From contig NZ_BDAY01000047.1 of assembly GCF_001612685.1 (NCBI RefSeq), positions 36,887-100,886 of the forward strand: a DNA stretch of 64,000 bases, given 5' to 3'. Source of the stretch: Nocardia altamirensis NBRC 108246 (GTDB taxonomy: Bacteria > Actinomycetota > Actinomycetes > Mycobacteriales > Mycobacteriaceae). A program made the translations under genes and the position numbers. This document shows positions 18,169 through 26,831 of the stretch, piece by piece (position 1 is the stretch's first letter; every line of letters begins with the position of its first letter). Under the pieces are notes generated by a model. The model did not search any database, was not told where the DNA came from, and saw only the letters and a list, made by a program, of their open reading frames with translations.

Positions 18169-18387
18169 CTACACCCAGTCCAGCACTTCCTCGCCGTTGT
18201 GCGGGCCGCCAGAGCACACATCGATCGTGACCCAGATGCTGTCCGGGTGGCGCACCTGAATGACGCGCCCGCCGCTTTCGCGGCATTGGACGCTGGTTAC
18301 CGCTGCAGACGCCGGTGCCGCGAAGCACATCAGGAGACCTGAGCTGACGACCGCAGCGACCAGCAGAGCTCGAATGGCACGAATCAT
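18169..18387 (-). CDS. Small secreted protein with two cysteines
   Basis: A 72-residue precursor with a clear signal peptide (hydrophobic run LLVAAVVSSGLLMCFA, cleavage likely after APASA). GGGAGGG lies about 8 nt before ATG 18387. The mature peptide of ~43 residues has Cys in VQCRES and DVCSGG that could form one disulfide, and ends HNGEEVLDWV. It resembles short secreted hypotheticals common in Nocardia; function unknown. It is inserted between htrA and tatB, which are adjacent in mycobacteria. Confidence 0.7.
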   Translation of the reverse strand: MIRAIRALLVAAVVSSGLLMCFAAPASAAVTSVQCRESGGRVIQVRHPDSIWVTIDVCSGGPHNGEEVLDWV

Positions 18388-18522
18388 GTCGAATTCCCTC
18401 CCATGGACGTGAGAGTTTCCTCACTGGGAGCGACACTATCGCGCAGCGCGGGCCGCGCGACTGCCAATGTTTGTGGCACTGCCGATGTTGTGCCAGTACC
18501 GGATTCGCGGTGTGGGACTGCT

Positions 18523-20079
18523 TCAGTCGGAGCCGAGCGTCGCCGAGACATCGACGCGGCGACCGTCCCGGATGAGTTGCACGGTCACGGTTTTGCCGAT
18601 CTCGTTCAACTGCTCGGCGACCGTCAGTTCCTCGGCGCTGGTGACCTCCCGATCACCGACCTTGATGATCACGTCGTTCTCGACGATCCCGGCCCGATCC
18701 GCAGCACCACCGGTCACGACATCGGCGACCTGAGCGCCCGAGAACACTTCATTGCTCACGGTCTTGTTCCGCGTGGAGACACCGAGCGTCGCATGGTGCA
18801 CCTGGCCGTCCCGGATCAGCGTCTGCACCACCTGGGTCACCCGATCCACCGGGATCGCGAAGCCGAGACCCACGGAACCGCCTGTCTCGCTGCGGATCGC
18901 AGTGTTGATGCCGATCACGCGGCCGTCCATGTCGACGAGCGCGCCACCGGAGTTACCCGGGTTGATCGAGGCGTCGGTCTGCACCGCGTCGATCACCGCG
19001 TTGGTGTCGCTGCCTTCGCCCTGCAGCTTCACCGGCCGGTGCAGCGCGCTGACGATGCCGGAGGTGACGGTCTTGCTGAGCCCGAGCGGCGAGCCGATGG
19101 CAAGCACCTCGTCGCCGACCTGCACATCGCCGGACTTGCCGAGCTTGGCGACCGTCAAGTTCTTCACGTCGACCTTGAGCACCGCGAGATCGGACTTCGG
19201 GTCGCGGCCGACGATGTTGGCAGGCACCTTGGTGCCGTCGGAGAAGAGCACCTGGATGGCGGCCCGGTTGGTCTTGTCCTGGGCGGCCATCGACACCACG
19301 TGGTTGTTCGTCGCGATGAAGCCCGCACCGTCCATCACCACGCCGGAACCGGTCGCGCCGTTGTCGCCGACGGTGACTCGGATGGACACCACCGACGGCA
19401 GCACCGCGTTGGCGACCTTGGCGATCTGGTTGTGCGGCTGCCCCGGGTCTGTGGCGTCCTGGGCCAGCGTGACCTTGCGTGAGGTGAGAGTCGAGGCCTG
19501 TTCGGCGGTCAGCCTGCCGACCAGGCCGCCGATCAGGCCGATGGCGAGGGCGATCACCCCGAGCAAGGCCAGTGCCTTGGGGGCGACCCGGGAACCGAAG
19601 AGCACCTCGCGGGCGCTGAGTCGCTCTGCTTTCGGCAGCGGGGCGGCTTCCGGGGTCGGCACTGCGGGAGCGCCCAAACGGGCCGCAGCGGCCGGATCAC
19701 GCCACGGATCGGCGGGGCCTGCGACGGTGGTCGGCCCGTCGGCCGCGTCGGGGTCGCGCTGCAACAGGTCGGCGGAGCCTGCTGGCCTGCCGAACGCCTC
19801 GGCGAGCACCGCGTCCGGCGGGCGGTTCTGCACATCCTGGCCTGCCACCGGGGCGGCGCCGCGGGGCAGCGGTTCGGCGAACGAACCCGACTGTCCGGAC
19901 GGCCTGCGGAAGGCGCGGGCGGTATGCGTGTCGACGTGCGGTCGAAATACCGGGCGCGGACCCAAAACGGGCGCGTCCGACGGCCGCAGGTTTCCCCTGG
20001 CGGTCGCCGAATCCGAGAGGCTGCCCTGGACTCGATCCGGGGCGTCGGCCGATCCGGTATTCGTCGATTCCGAAGTCAC
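18523..20079 (-). CDS. htrA: HtrA/DegP-type membrane serine protease with PDZ domain
   Basis: A 518-residue envelope-stress protease. Residues 1-165 are a Pro/Ala-rich cytoplasmic region; ALALLGVIALAIGLIGGLVG at ~169-188 is the membrane helix. The trypsin-like domain shows the triad His in FIATNNHVVS, Asp in DPKSDLAVLK and Ser in NPGNSGGALVD. A PDZ domain occupies the last ~95 residues (ATLGVSTRNK to the end). GTG 20079 lies 10 nt behind rseA. In M. tuberculosis the orthologue (Rv1223) acts with the SigE/RseA envelope-stress circuit. Confidence 0.95.
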   Translation of the reverse strand: MTSESTNTGSADAPDRVQGSLSDSATARGNLRPSDAPVLGPRPVFRPHVDTHTARAFRRPSGQSGSFAEPLPRGAAPVAGQDVQNRPPDAVLAEAFGRPAGSADLLQRDPDAADGPTTVAGPADPWRDPAAAARLGAPAVPTPEAAPLPKAERLSAREVLFGSRVAPKALALLGVIALAIGLIGGLVGRLTAEQASTLTSRKVTLAQDATDPGQPHNQIAKVANAVLPSVVSIRVTVGDNGATGSGVVMDGAGFIATNNHVVSMAAQDKTNRAAIQVLFSDGTKVPANIVGRDPKSDLAVLKVDVKNLTVAKLGKSGDVQVGDEVLAIGSPLGLSKTVTSGIVSALHRPVKLQGEGSDTNAVIDAVQTDASINPGNSGGALVDMDGRVIGINTAIRSETGGSVGLGFAIPVDRVTQVVQTLIRDGQVHHATLGVSTRNKTVSNEVFSGAQVADVVTGGAADRAGIVENDVIIKVGDREVTSAEELTVAEQLNEIGKTVTVQLIRDGRRVDVSATLGSD

Positions 20080-20089
20080 TCGAGGAACT

Positions 20090-20479
20090 CTACTTGCGCC
20101 ACCACGTAGTCCACCGGGTCGCGGCGAAGGAATCGGTCAGAAAGCCGAAAACCGCCTCGTTGCGCGGAGTCCCCGAGGTGTTCGGAGTTTGGCTCGACGC
20201 GCCGCCGGGAAGATCGGCGAGCGGAATTCGGGTCAGGCTGTCGTGCAGCCCGGTGGGAATCGAGATCGGGCCCGACTGGCGCAGCGCGATACGCGCCTGC
20301 TGCTGCGCGTCGACCTCGGCCGCGCATTCCGGGCACAGAGAAAGATGTTGGGCGGCACGCAGATAGGCGTTCATCCGCAGCTCGCCGTCCACATAGGCCG
20401 CGATCGCCTCGCTCGCCAGATGCTCGGTGGGACGGAATCGAGGCGGACGACGACCGGACGTGCTGGAGTCGCCACTCAT
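20090..20479 (-). CDS. rseA: Anti-sigma-E factor RseA
   Basis: A 129-residue zinc-associated anti-sigma protein that sequesters SigE until stress. The ZAS signature H-x3-C-x2-C is AQHLSLCPECAAEV, preceded by the conserved EAIAAYVDGELRMNAYLRAA. ATG 20479 has GGAAGGGTGA upstream and is preferred. A longer version from a GTG at 20545 would overlap the sigE stop by GTGA and add 22 residues, so coupled translation is a real alternative. Confidence 0.9.
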   Translation of the reverse strand: MSGDSSTSGRRPPRFRPTEHLASEAIAAYVDGELRMNAYLRAAQHLSLCPECAAEVDAQQQARIALRQSGPISIPTGLHDSLTRIPLADLPGGASSQTPNTSGTPRNEAVFGFLTDSFAATRWTTWWRK

Positions 20480-20541
20480 TCGGTGCTCACCCTTCCAACC
20501 GACATCATCCGATCCGTAGGGCGATGCCGGCGTTGTCCGGC

Positions 20542-21189
20542 TCACCCGATGTTCGCATCAGCGGCTAACCGCTGCTCACTTCCATTATGCGCAAGGTAGT
20601 CGCGCAGTGCCTGCCGCCCACGATGAATTCGGCTGCGCACCGTACCCAGTTTCACGCCGAGCGTAGCGCCGATCTCCTCGTAGGAGAGACCTTCGATGTC
20701 ACACAGGACGACCGCGGCACGGAATTCCGGGGCCAGCGAATCCAGCGCGGATTGCAGATCGGGGTCGAGGCGGGCGTCGTGATAGGCCTGCTCCGGGTCC
20801 GGCCCCTCGGACGGGACGCGGTCGTAGTCCTCGGGCAACGCCTCCATGCGGATGCGATTGCGCCTGCGGACCATGTCGAGGAACAGGTTCGTGGTGATGC
20901 GGTGCAGCCAGCCCTCGAAGGTGCCTGGCTGGTAGTTGGACAGCGAACGGAACACCCGGATGAAGGTTTCCTGAGTGAGATCCTCGGCGTCCTGCGCATC
21001 GCCGGAAAGACGGTAGGCCAGCCGGTAGACGCGGTCGGCGTGTTCACGGACCAGGTCGTCCCAGGACGGCATCGCCGCCCGGTCGCCGGTGGCATCGAAG
21101 GCAGCGGTACCGGAAAGCTCGACGGCCTCGTCGGCTTCGTTCGGCAGCTGCTCTGGCAAGGTTGCGTGCTCACGCGCCGCATCGACCAT
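20542..21189 (-). CDS. sigE: ECF RNA polymerase sigma factor SigE
   Basis: A 215-residue ECF sigma factor for envelope and heat stress. Region 2 covers ~LVREHADRVYRLAYRLSGDA through EDLTQETFIRVFRSL and WLHRITTNLFLDMVRRR. Region 4 ends with SYEEIGATLGVKLGTVRSRI, the HTH that reads the -35 element. It is nearly identical to Rv1221 over these regions. ATG 21189 is chosen; GGAGG lies 13 nt upstream, longer than ideal, and the frame is open to 21255, so alternative starts as known for mycobacterial sigE are possible. rseA and htrA follow as one unit. Confidence 0.94.
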   Translation of the reverse strand: MVDAAREHATLPEQLPNEADEAVELSGTAAFDATGDRAAMPSWDDLVREHADRVYRLAYRLSGDAQDAEDLTQETFIRVFRSLSNYQPGTFEGWLHRITTNLFLDMVRRRNRIRMEALPEDYDRVPSEGPDPEQAYHDARLDPDLQSALDSLAPEFRAAVVLCDIEGLSYEEIGATLGVKLGTVRSRIHRGRQALRDYLAHNGSEQRLAADANIG

Positions 21190-21487
21190 GTGGATGGGGC
21201 TACCTCCTACTAGGGACCGCAAACTCGGAACTCGGCTTCTGATCCGAAATCTCATTCGGACCTGGAACCGTTACGTTCGGATACAACAGACAACCTGTAT
21301 GTCGTTGTTCCCGCGTCCCTCGTCAATCCGGTCGGCTGGTCTTGCGTTGCCCCTACTCTTTCCTGTCCTGATATGGCCTGGATATGGAGATGCTGAGGGA
21401 TGCCTGAGAAAACTGGCCCGCAGATTGCGGGGCGGCGCGTGTTGTTCGGAACGCCGATACAACGTGCCCAGCACTAACCTCATAGGC
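21190..21487. promoter_or_regulatory. Divergent sigE / O-methyltransferase intergenic region
   Basis: This 298-nt stretch carries no convincing ORF. It must hold both promoters. At 21441-21463 an interrupted dyad pairs GTTGT with ACAAC and CGG with CCG, 25 nt in front of the methyltransferase start. I could not place an ECF -35/-10 pair at correct spacing for sigE. Confidence 0.35.
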
Positions 21488-22120
21488 GTGGCATCGAATT
21501 TGGAGCGAAATCTCGCCTACGTGGAGGAATCCGTCGTGGAAGACGAGATCCTCGTCAGTGCGCGCGAACGGGCCACCGAACTCGGTGCGGTGCCCGTTCC
21601 ACCGTCGGTCGGTGCGTTGTTGAGCATGTACGCGCAGCTCTTGGGCGCCAAGGCGGTCGTCGAGGTCGGCACGGGAGCAGGCATCAGCGGCCTGTGGCTG
21701 CTCGACGGCATGCGCGAGGACGGCACGCTGACCACCATCGATTCCGAGCCAGAGCATCAGCGCGCCGCCAAGGAGGCTTTCCGGGCGGCCGAGATTCCGC
21801 CTGCCCGCACCAGGCTGATCAACGGCAGGGCGCTCGACGTGCTGCCCCGGCTCGCGGACGGTGCCTACGACCTGGTGTTCGTCGATGCGGCGCCGCTGGA
21901 ACATCCGCAGTACGTCACCCAGGCGGTGCGGCTGTTACGCGAGGGCGGTGCCATTCTGCTGCACAACGCGTTGCTCGGCGGTCGGGTACCCGATGCGGCA
22001 CAACGTGATCCGGCGACCCAGGCGGTGCGCGCCGCGACCAGGGCGATCGCCGAGGACCCCGAGCTCACCAGCGTGCTGATTCCGGTCGGCGACGGCTTGC
22101 TCTGCGCGTCACGCGGCTGA
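21488..22120 (+). CDS. O-methyltransferase (Rv1220c-like)
   Basis: A 210-residue class I SAM-dependent O-methyltransferase of the COMT-like family. The SAM motif I is VVEVGTGAGISGLWLL (~57-72), acidic motif TTIDSEPEH, and motif IV YDLVFVDAAPLEHPQY with the metal-binding Asp. HNALLGG replaces the usual acceptor loop. GTG 21488 gives MASNLERNLAYVEES. It is divergent from sigE, exactly as Rv1220c/Rv1221. Substrate unknown. Confidence 0.9.
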   Translation: MASNLERNLAYVEESVVEDEILVSARERATELGAVPVPPSVGALLSMYAQLLGAKAVVEVGTGAGISGLWLLDGMREDGTLTTIDSEPEHQRAAKEAFRAAEIPPARTRLINGRALDVLPRLADGAYDLVFVDAAPLEHPQYVTQAVRLLREGGAILLHNALLGGRVPDAAQRDPATQAVRAATRAIAEDPELTSVLIPVGDGLLCASRG

Positions 22121-22278
22121 GCGCCGGCACGGTTGTTAGCAGCCGTGAACGGGCTTAGCCGGTGCGGTATTTCGCCGTACGGTGGAGAGGTGCCCATCGT
22201 TGCGGACTTCCAGGGCTGACTCCGTGATTCCTTCGTCCTGCGCCGGGTACCCAATCCGCAGCCAGGAGGTACGAGGTA

Positions 22279-22518
22279 ATGCGCGGGTACGAATTGTTCG
22301 AAATCGGCCACATCGGCCACATCGTCGTAGAGCATCGATCGAGTTGGCTGCGGCCCGCGCTGTTCTTTTTCGGCCTCGTCATTGCCGGGGCGGTGCTTGT
22401 GATGGTGGTCGTGAGCAACGCCGATTTCGATACCGGTCCCGCGAAAGTCACACCGACACAAGGGTCTTGCGAACCGTTCTGCACGGTGCCCGCCGCGCCG
22501 CCTGCGCAGGGCCGGTAG
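22279..22518 (+). CDS. Membrane mini-protein with C-terminal CxPFC motif (copy 1)
   Basis: A 79-residue protein. GAGGT just upstream supports ATG 22279. One membrane helix spans ~26-46 (PALFFFGLVIAGAVLVMVVV), followed by SNADFDTGP and the tail GSCEPFCTVPAAPP, which would lie outside the membrane. It is clearly related to the next gene: FGLV within the helix, VSxADF after it and CxPFC near the end are shared. A strong terminator follows. No family is recognised. Confidence 0.65.
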   Translation: MRGYELFEIGHIGHIVVEHRSSWLRPALFFFGLVIAGAVLVMVVVSNADFDTGPAKVTPTQGSCEPFCTVPAAPPAQGR

Positions 22519-22531
22519 TCCAACACCGCTG

Positions 22532-22561
22532 ATTCACGCACACCTGCTGGTGTGCGTGAAT
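22532..22561 (+). terminator. Terminator hairpin after the first CxPFC gene
   Basis: ATTCACGCACACC and GGTGTGCGTGAAT form a perfect 13-bp stem with the loop TGCT, 13 nt behind the stop at 22518. Confidence 0.7.
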
Positions 22562-22925
22562 TCGTGCTGTCGCACCGTTTCCGAATTCGGTTGGCGCACC
22601 GCGTCTTGCGGCGTCCGGTGTGGGATGAATCACGGAATGCTAACGCCCCCAAGGGATGTACGCTGTTCAGTTCGCCTCCAGCGGTTGGTTCGAGTCGCGG
22701 TCGACAGAGACCGCGCGCAGGGGTCGGACCGGACCGCTGGCGACCGACCCCGGAGGGGTGGGCCGGTCCCAGCGCCGTCTTGCTGCCGAGGGATTGCTGT
22801 TGCGGGTTCGTCGCCGAATATCGCACCATCGCGGCGCGGGGAGGCGCATGCTGCTGAGAGCACATCCGAACCGGTACCAGAGCGGAGCGCCCTCCGGCAG
22901 GGGCGCGCGGAAGAGGTGCAACCGA
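22562..22925. other. Non-coding stretch before the second CxPFC gene
   Basis: About 360 nt without a supported gene. Long open frames here, including an upstream extension of the following gene, have Arg-rich composition typical of non-coding GC-rich DNA. It presumably contains the promoter of the second mini-protein. Confidence 0.5.
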
Positions 22926-23141
22926 GTGATCATGTTCTTGCTGAACAACAACAACAACGACGACAACAACGGGCGTCGCCCGATCCACTGGGGTGGGACG
23001 ATGATCGCGTTCGGCCTCGTCCTGCTCTTCGGGATCCTCATGGTGTACCTGGTCAGCACCGCCGACTTCGGTCAAGCCCCGACGACCTCGGTGCCGCGCA
23101 CACCGGGCCCCTGCGCGCCCTTCTGCCCGACTACGCCGTGA
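22926..23141 (+). CDS. Membrane mini-protein with C-terminal CxPFC motif (copy 2)
   Basis: A 71-residue protein from GTG 22926, which has AGAGGTG 7 nt upstream; ATG 22932 is possible but badly spaced. An Asn/Asp-rich head (NNNNNDDNNG) precedes HWGG, a membrane helix (MIAFGLVLLFGILMVYLV), then STADFGQAP and the tail GPCAPFCPTTP. It is a divergent paralogue of the gene at 22279. It converges on glgC with a 9-nt gap. Confidence 0.65.
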   Translation: MIMFLLNNNNNDDNNGRRPIHWGGTMIAFGLVLLFGILMVYLVSTADFGQAPTTSVPRTPGPCAPFCPTTP

Positions 23142-23150
23142 CCACCGTGC

Positions 23151-24365
23151 TCAGACCCAGACACCCTTGCCGACGGTGACAACGCCGCCGTTGCTGACCG
23201 CGAAGCGTTCGCGGTCGCGGTCCAGATCGACGCCGATGATCTCGCCCTCGGCCACGACGACGTTCTTGTCGAGAATGGCGCGGCGGACCACCGCACCGCG
23301 ACCGATCCGGACGCCGGGCATGAGCACACTGCCCTCGACGGTCGCGCCGTCGTCGACGACGACATTGGAGCTGAGCACCGAATTGCGCACGGTGGCCGCG
23401 GACAGGATGCTGCCCGCGCCGACGATGCATTCCTGTGCCAAACCGCCCTGGGCGAATTTGGCGGGCGGCAAATTCTCCGCGGCGCCGCGGATCGGCCAAT
23501 GCCTGTTGTAGAGATTGAAGACCGGATGCACCGACACCAGATCCATGTGCGCGTCGTAGAACGCATCAATGGTCCCGACATCGCGCCAATAGCCGCGGTC
23601 ACGTACGGTCGCGCCCGGCACGTCGTTGTCGGCGAAGTCGTAGACCCCGGCCTGCCCGGAGGCGACCAGCGACGGAATGATGTCGCCGCCCATGTCGTGG
23701 TCGGAGTCGGAGTTGTCCGCGTCGGCCTTGATCGAGTCCACCAGCACCTTGGTGGTGAAGACATAGTTGCCCATTGACGCAAAAGTGACATTGGGATCGT
23801 CGGGCGTACCAGGCGGATGCGCGGGCTTCTCCAGGAACTGGGTGATCCGGCCGGACTCGTCGGAGTCGATGCAGCCGAACGCACTTGCCTCGCTGCGCGG
23901 CACCCGGATGCCCGCCACCGTGACACCGGCGCCGGAGTCGATGTGGTGGGCAACCATCTGCTCCGGATCCATCCGGTACACGTGGTCGGCGCCGAATACC
24001 ACTATGTAGTCGGGATCTTCGTCGAAGATGAGGTTGAGCGACTGCATGATCGCGTCGGCGCTGCCGGTGTACCAGCGCGGACCCAACCGCTGCTGCGCGG
24101 GCACCGGGGTGATGTATTCACCGGCGAAGCCGGACAACCGCCAGGTCTGTGAAATATGCCGGTCGAGCGAATGCGACTTGTACTGGGTGAGCACGCACAG
24201 CCGCAGGAAACCGGCGTTGACCAGGTTGCTCAGCACGAAATCGATGAGCCGATACGCACCGCCGAAAGGCACCGCCGGTTTGGCACGGTCCGCGGTGAGT
24301 GGAAAGAGTCGCTTGCCCTCGCCACCGGCGAGCACGATCCCGAGTACGTGCGGCTGGCTCCTCAC
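23151..24365 (-). CDS. glgC: Glucose-1-phosphate adenylyltransferase
   Basis: A 404-residue enzyme making ADP-glucose from glucose 1-phosphate and ATP. The nucleotide-binding motif is VLAGGEGKRLFPLTADRAKP at ~12-31; FVLSNLVNAGFLRL, GSADAIMQSL and VFGADHVYRMD follow, and a C-terminal left-handed beta-helix begins near SAATVRNSVLSS. GTG 24365 gives the usual actinobacterial length of 404. It is divergent from the glycosyltransferase gene across 60 nt. In mycobacteria ADP-glucose feeds alpha-glucan and maltose 1-phosphate synthesis. Confidence 0.95.
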   Translation of the reverse strand: MRSQPHVLGIVLAGGEGKRLFPLTADRAKPAVPFGGAYRLIDFVLSNLVNAGFLRLCVLTQYKSHSLDRHISQTWRLSGFAGEYITPVPAQQRLGPRWYTGSADAIMQSLNLIFDEDPDYIVVFGADHVYRMDPEQMVAHHIDSGAGVTVAGIRVPRSEASAFGCIDSDESGRITQFLEKPAHPPGTPDDPNVTFASMGNYVFTTKVLVDSIKADADNSDSDHDMGGDIIPSLVASGQAGVYDFADNDVPGATVRDRGYWRDVGTIDAFYDAHMDLVSVHPVFNLYNRHWPIRGAAENLPPAKFAQGGLAQECIVGAGSILSAATVRNSVLSSNVVVDDGATVEGSVLMPGVRIGRGAVVRRAILDKNVVVAEGEIIGVDLDRDRERFAVSNGGVVTVGKGVWV

Positions 24366-24425
24366 CCTTGCCAAACTACCGGGTAACGGGCGGGCGAGTG
24401 GCCCCAGTGGAGGTGAACGTCTACT

Positions 24426-25661
24426 TTGAACCGGGTGAGTTTCGGCACGGACACCGGGCGCTCGACCGCGGAATCCGGCGCGCACGACCGGCTTCGGGTC
24501 GCCATGCTGACCCGCGAGTACCCACCCGAGGTCTACGGCGGGGCCGGGGTACATGTGACGCAGTTGACCGCGCAGTTGCGGCAGCTGTGCGAGGTCACCG
24601 TGCACTGCATGGGTGTCGCGCGCACCGACGCCGTCGTACACCAGCCCGATCCGCAGCTCTACGCCGCCAACGCGGCGCTGCAGATGATGTCGGCACAGTT
24701 GCGCATGGCCGACGCCGCAGGACAGGTCGACGTCGTGCACTCGCACACCTGGTACACCGGCCTGGCCGGGCACCTCGCGGCCACGCTCTACGGCATCCCG
24801 CACGTGCTGACCGCGCATTCCCTGGAGCCACGACGGCCGTGGAAGGCCGAACAGCTCGGTGGTGGCTATCGGCTGTCCTCCTGGTCGGAACGCAACGCTG
24901 TCGAGCACGCCGACGCGATCATCGCGGTCAGCGAGGGCATGCGCCACGACGTCCTCGACGCCTACCCCGCGGTGGACCCGGACCGGGTGCACGTCGTGCA
25001 CAACGGAATCGACGCAGGCATGTGGCATCCCGGCCCGGTCGGCGCAGGCGCGCGGCCGGTGCTTGCCGTGCTCGGCGTGCGCACCGACCAGCCGATCGTC
25101 GCGTTCGTCGGCCGGATCACCAGGCAGAAGGGCGTCGGCCATCTGCTCGCGGCGGCTCGCGACTTCGATCCCGACATCCAGCTGGTGCTGTGCGCGGGTG
25201 CGCCGGACACCAAGGAACTGGCCGCGGAGACCGCCGCCGCGGTCGAAGAGCTCCAGCGCACCAGGGGCAACGTGTTCTGGGTGCGCGAGATGCTGCCCAC
25301 CGAGCAGATCCGCCAGATTCTGGCCGCCGCCACGGTTTTCGTGTGCCCGTCGGTGTACGAGCCGCTCGGCATCGTGAACCTGGAGGCGATGGCGTGCGCG
25401 ACCGCGGTGGTCGCCTCCGACGTCGGTGGCATCCCCGAGGTGGTTCAGGACGGTCGCAACGGGCGCCTGGTGCACTACGACCCGGCCGAAGGCCAGGAGT
25501 ACGAGCGGGCGCTCGCGGCGGCGGTCAACGAGGTCGCCTGCGATCCGGCGCTGGCCGCCGCATACGGCGCCGCGGGCCGCGCCCGCGCGATCGCCGACTT
25601 CGATTGGTCAACGATCGCGGCCGAGACCGTGCGGGTTTACGACCAGGTCCGCAAATTCTGA
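24426..25661 (+). CDS. glgA: Alpha-glucan synthase / maltose-1-phosphate synthase (GlgA/GlgM type)
   Basis: A 411-residue GT4-family glycosyltransferase using ADP-glucose, orthologous to Rv1212c, which makes maltose 1-phosphate and extends alpha-glucan. The N-terminal RVAMLTREYPPEVYGGAGVH and C-terminal AFVGRITRQKGVGHLL and SVYEPLGIVNLEAMACATAV are conserved. TTG at 24426 is chosen since GGAGGTGA is spaced 9 nt from it; GTG 24435 lies 18 nt away. The resulting N-terminus is about 23 residues longer than in Rv1212c. Confidence 0.93.
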   Translation: MNRVSFGTDTGRSTAESGAHDRLRVAMLTREYPPEVYGGAGVHVTQLTAQLRQLCEVTVHCMGVARTDAVVHQPDPQLYAANAALQMMSAQLRMADAAGQVDVVHSHTWYTGLAGHLAATLYGIPHVLTAHSLEPRRPWKAEQLGGGYRLSSWSERNAVEHADAIIAVSEGMRHDVLDAYPAVDPDRVHVVHNGIDAGMWHPGPVGAGARPVLAVLGVRTDQPIVAFVGRITRQKGVGHLLAAARDFDPDIQLVLCAGAPDTKELAAETAAAVEELQRTRGNVFWVREMLPTEQIRQILAAATVFVCPSVYEPLGIVNLEAMACATAVVASDVGGIPEVVQDGRNGRLVHYDPAEGQEYERALAAAVNEVACDPALAAAYGAAGRARAIADFDWSTIAAETVRVYDQVRKF

Positions 25662-25666
25662 CCGTC

Positions 25667-26536
25667 TCAGTTCGGCCGATAGGTCGAGATCAGCACCGAG
25701 GCGGTGACTTCGGTGGTTTCCGGGAGCGCGGCGAGGCCGGGATGCGCCGCCCCGGCGTGATGCGCCGACGGGCCCATGCCGACGACGTTCGCCACGTCGA
25801 CCGTGCCGAGCTTCATCGAATACTCGACGAGCACCCGGTCGACGGCACCGAAGTGACCCGACATCGCGGTGTCGAGCCTCCGGTCCTTGTCCGGATCGAC
25901 GGTCACCATGCCGAGCGGGCCGACCAGCTCGGCGAGGTGTCGTTCGGTCGGCGTGGCGACGACGAATCGGCCGTCCTCGGTGAGCACCCGAGCGACCTCG
26001 GCCGGATTGCGCGGCGCGAACACCGAAAGCACCGCACGCACGGTGCGTTCGCGCAGCGGTAGCCCGCGCCAGGCGTCCGCGAGGACCGAGGCGGCCCGTT
26101 CGTGCGCGCGGGCGCAGCGCCGCGCGGCGGGCTTGGCGACGTCGAGTGCGATGCCCCGGGTTGCCGGGGCAGCATCGAGCGCACCGGCCAGGTAGTAGCC
26201 GGTGCCTGCGCCCACCTCCAGCACGGTGTCCGAGGCGCGGTCGGTGCCCGGCGATTGCCCGCCCGGCCCGATCGCGTCGGTGATCGCCGCAGCGATCGGC
26301 GCGAAATGTCCCCCACCTTGAAAGGCGGCACGCGCGTCCAACATGGCCGCCGTGTCGCCGGTCATTTTGGTCGACGCACCGGTAAGCAGGCTGACATAGC
26401 CCTGCTTGGCGATGTCGAAACTGTGCCCGTGCCCACAACGCAATACCCGGTCGTGCGCTTCTAGTCCGAGCGCGCATTCCGGGCAGGCCAGCAGTCCGGC
26501 CACCGCATCGAGTGCCTGCTGGTTAGCTGGTGACAC
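25667..26536 (-). CDS. 23S rRNA (guanine-N1)-methyltransferase RlmA family
   Basis: A 289-residue SAM-dependent methyltransferase of the RlmA(I/II)/TlrB group, which modifies G745 or G748 in 23S rRNA helix 35. The N-terminal zinc finger is CPEC...LRCGHGHSFD, followed by the substrate-family segment KQGYVSLL. The SAM site is VLEVGAGTGYYLAGAL. The TlrB branch gives tylosin resistance; which guanine is the target is not visible. GTG 26536 overlaps the upstream DUF3117 gene by 14 nt, suggesting coupling. It converges on glgA with a 5-nt gap. Confidence 0.88.
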   Translation of the reverse strand: MSPANQQALDAVAGLLACPECALGLEAHDRVLRCGHGHSFDIAKQGYVSLLTGASTKMTGDTAAMLDARAAFQGGGHFAPIAAAITDAIGPGGQSPGTDRASDTVLEVGAGTGYYLAGALDAAPATRGIALDVAKPAARRCARAHERAASVLADAWRGLPLRERTVRAVLSVFAPRNPAEVARVLTEDGRFVVATPTERHLAELVGPLGMVTVDPDKDRRLDTAMSGHFGAVDRVLVEYSMKLGTVDVANVVGMGPSAHHAGAAHPGLAALPETTEVTASVLISTYRPN

Positions 26537-26690
26537 TCTTCAGTTCGTCGCCGAGTGCCGCGGCCTCGTCCGGCGTGAGTTCGACGACCAGACGCCCGCC
26601 ACCCTCGAGTGGAACCCGCATGACGATTCCACGCCCTTCCTTGGTTGCCTCGAGGGGACCGTCCCCGGTACGGGGCTTCATGGCCGCCAT
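26523..26690 (-). CDS. DUF3117 protein (Rv1211-like)
   Basis: A 55-residue protein beginning MAAMKPRTGDGPLEATKEG and ending GDELKSVTS, almost identical to Rv1211. The family is short, actinobacteria-specific and of unknown function. GGAG lies 6 nt before ATG 26690. The gene sits between the tag and glgA loci as in mycobacteria, but with rlmA inserted behind it. Confidence 0.9.
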   Translation of the reverse strand: MAAMKPRTGDGPLEATKEGRGIVMRVPLEGGGRLVVELTPDEAAALGDELKSVTS

Positions 26691-26831
26691 CCTCTGCTCC
26701 CTCCAGATCTGCGCGGTTAGCTGCGCACTTTCTTGGAACTCCAGTTGTCACCAACCAGCGAGCTCGCCGGCATTTGGCGAGCTACACCTGTCCCATTCTT
26801 CCCTATCGCGGATGTGGACGGATACCTGAGT

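Noticed and set aside
21255..21320. ECF-type promoter (GGAAC with CGTT) upstream of sigE
   Set aside because: GGGAAC-like hexamers are present, but the distance to any GTT is about 12 or 19 nt, not the expected 15-17 nt.
22155..23075. A 306-codon minus-strand frame opposite the CxPFC genes
   Set aside because: No ribosome site or motif, and it is antisense to two better-supported small genes.
23151..25475. A 774-codon minus-strand frame extending glgC upstream
   Set aside because: Only the part from GTG 24365 is GlgC; the extension lies antisense to the alpha-glucan synthase gene.
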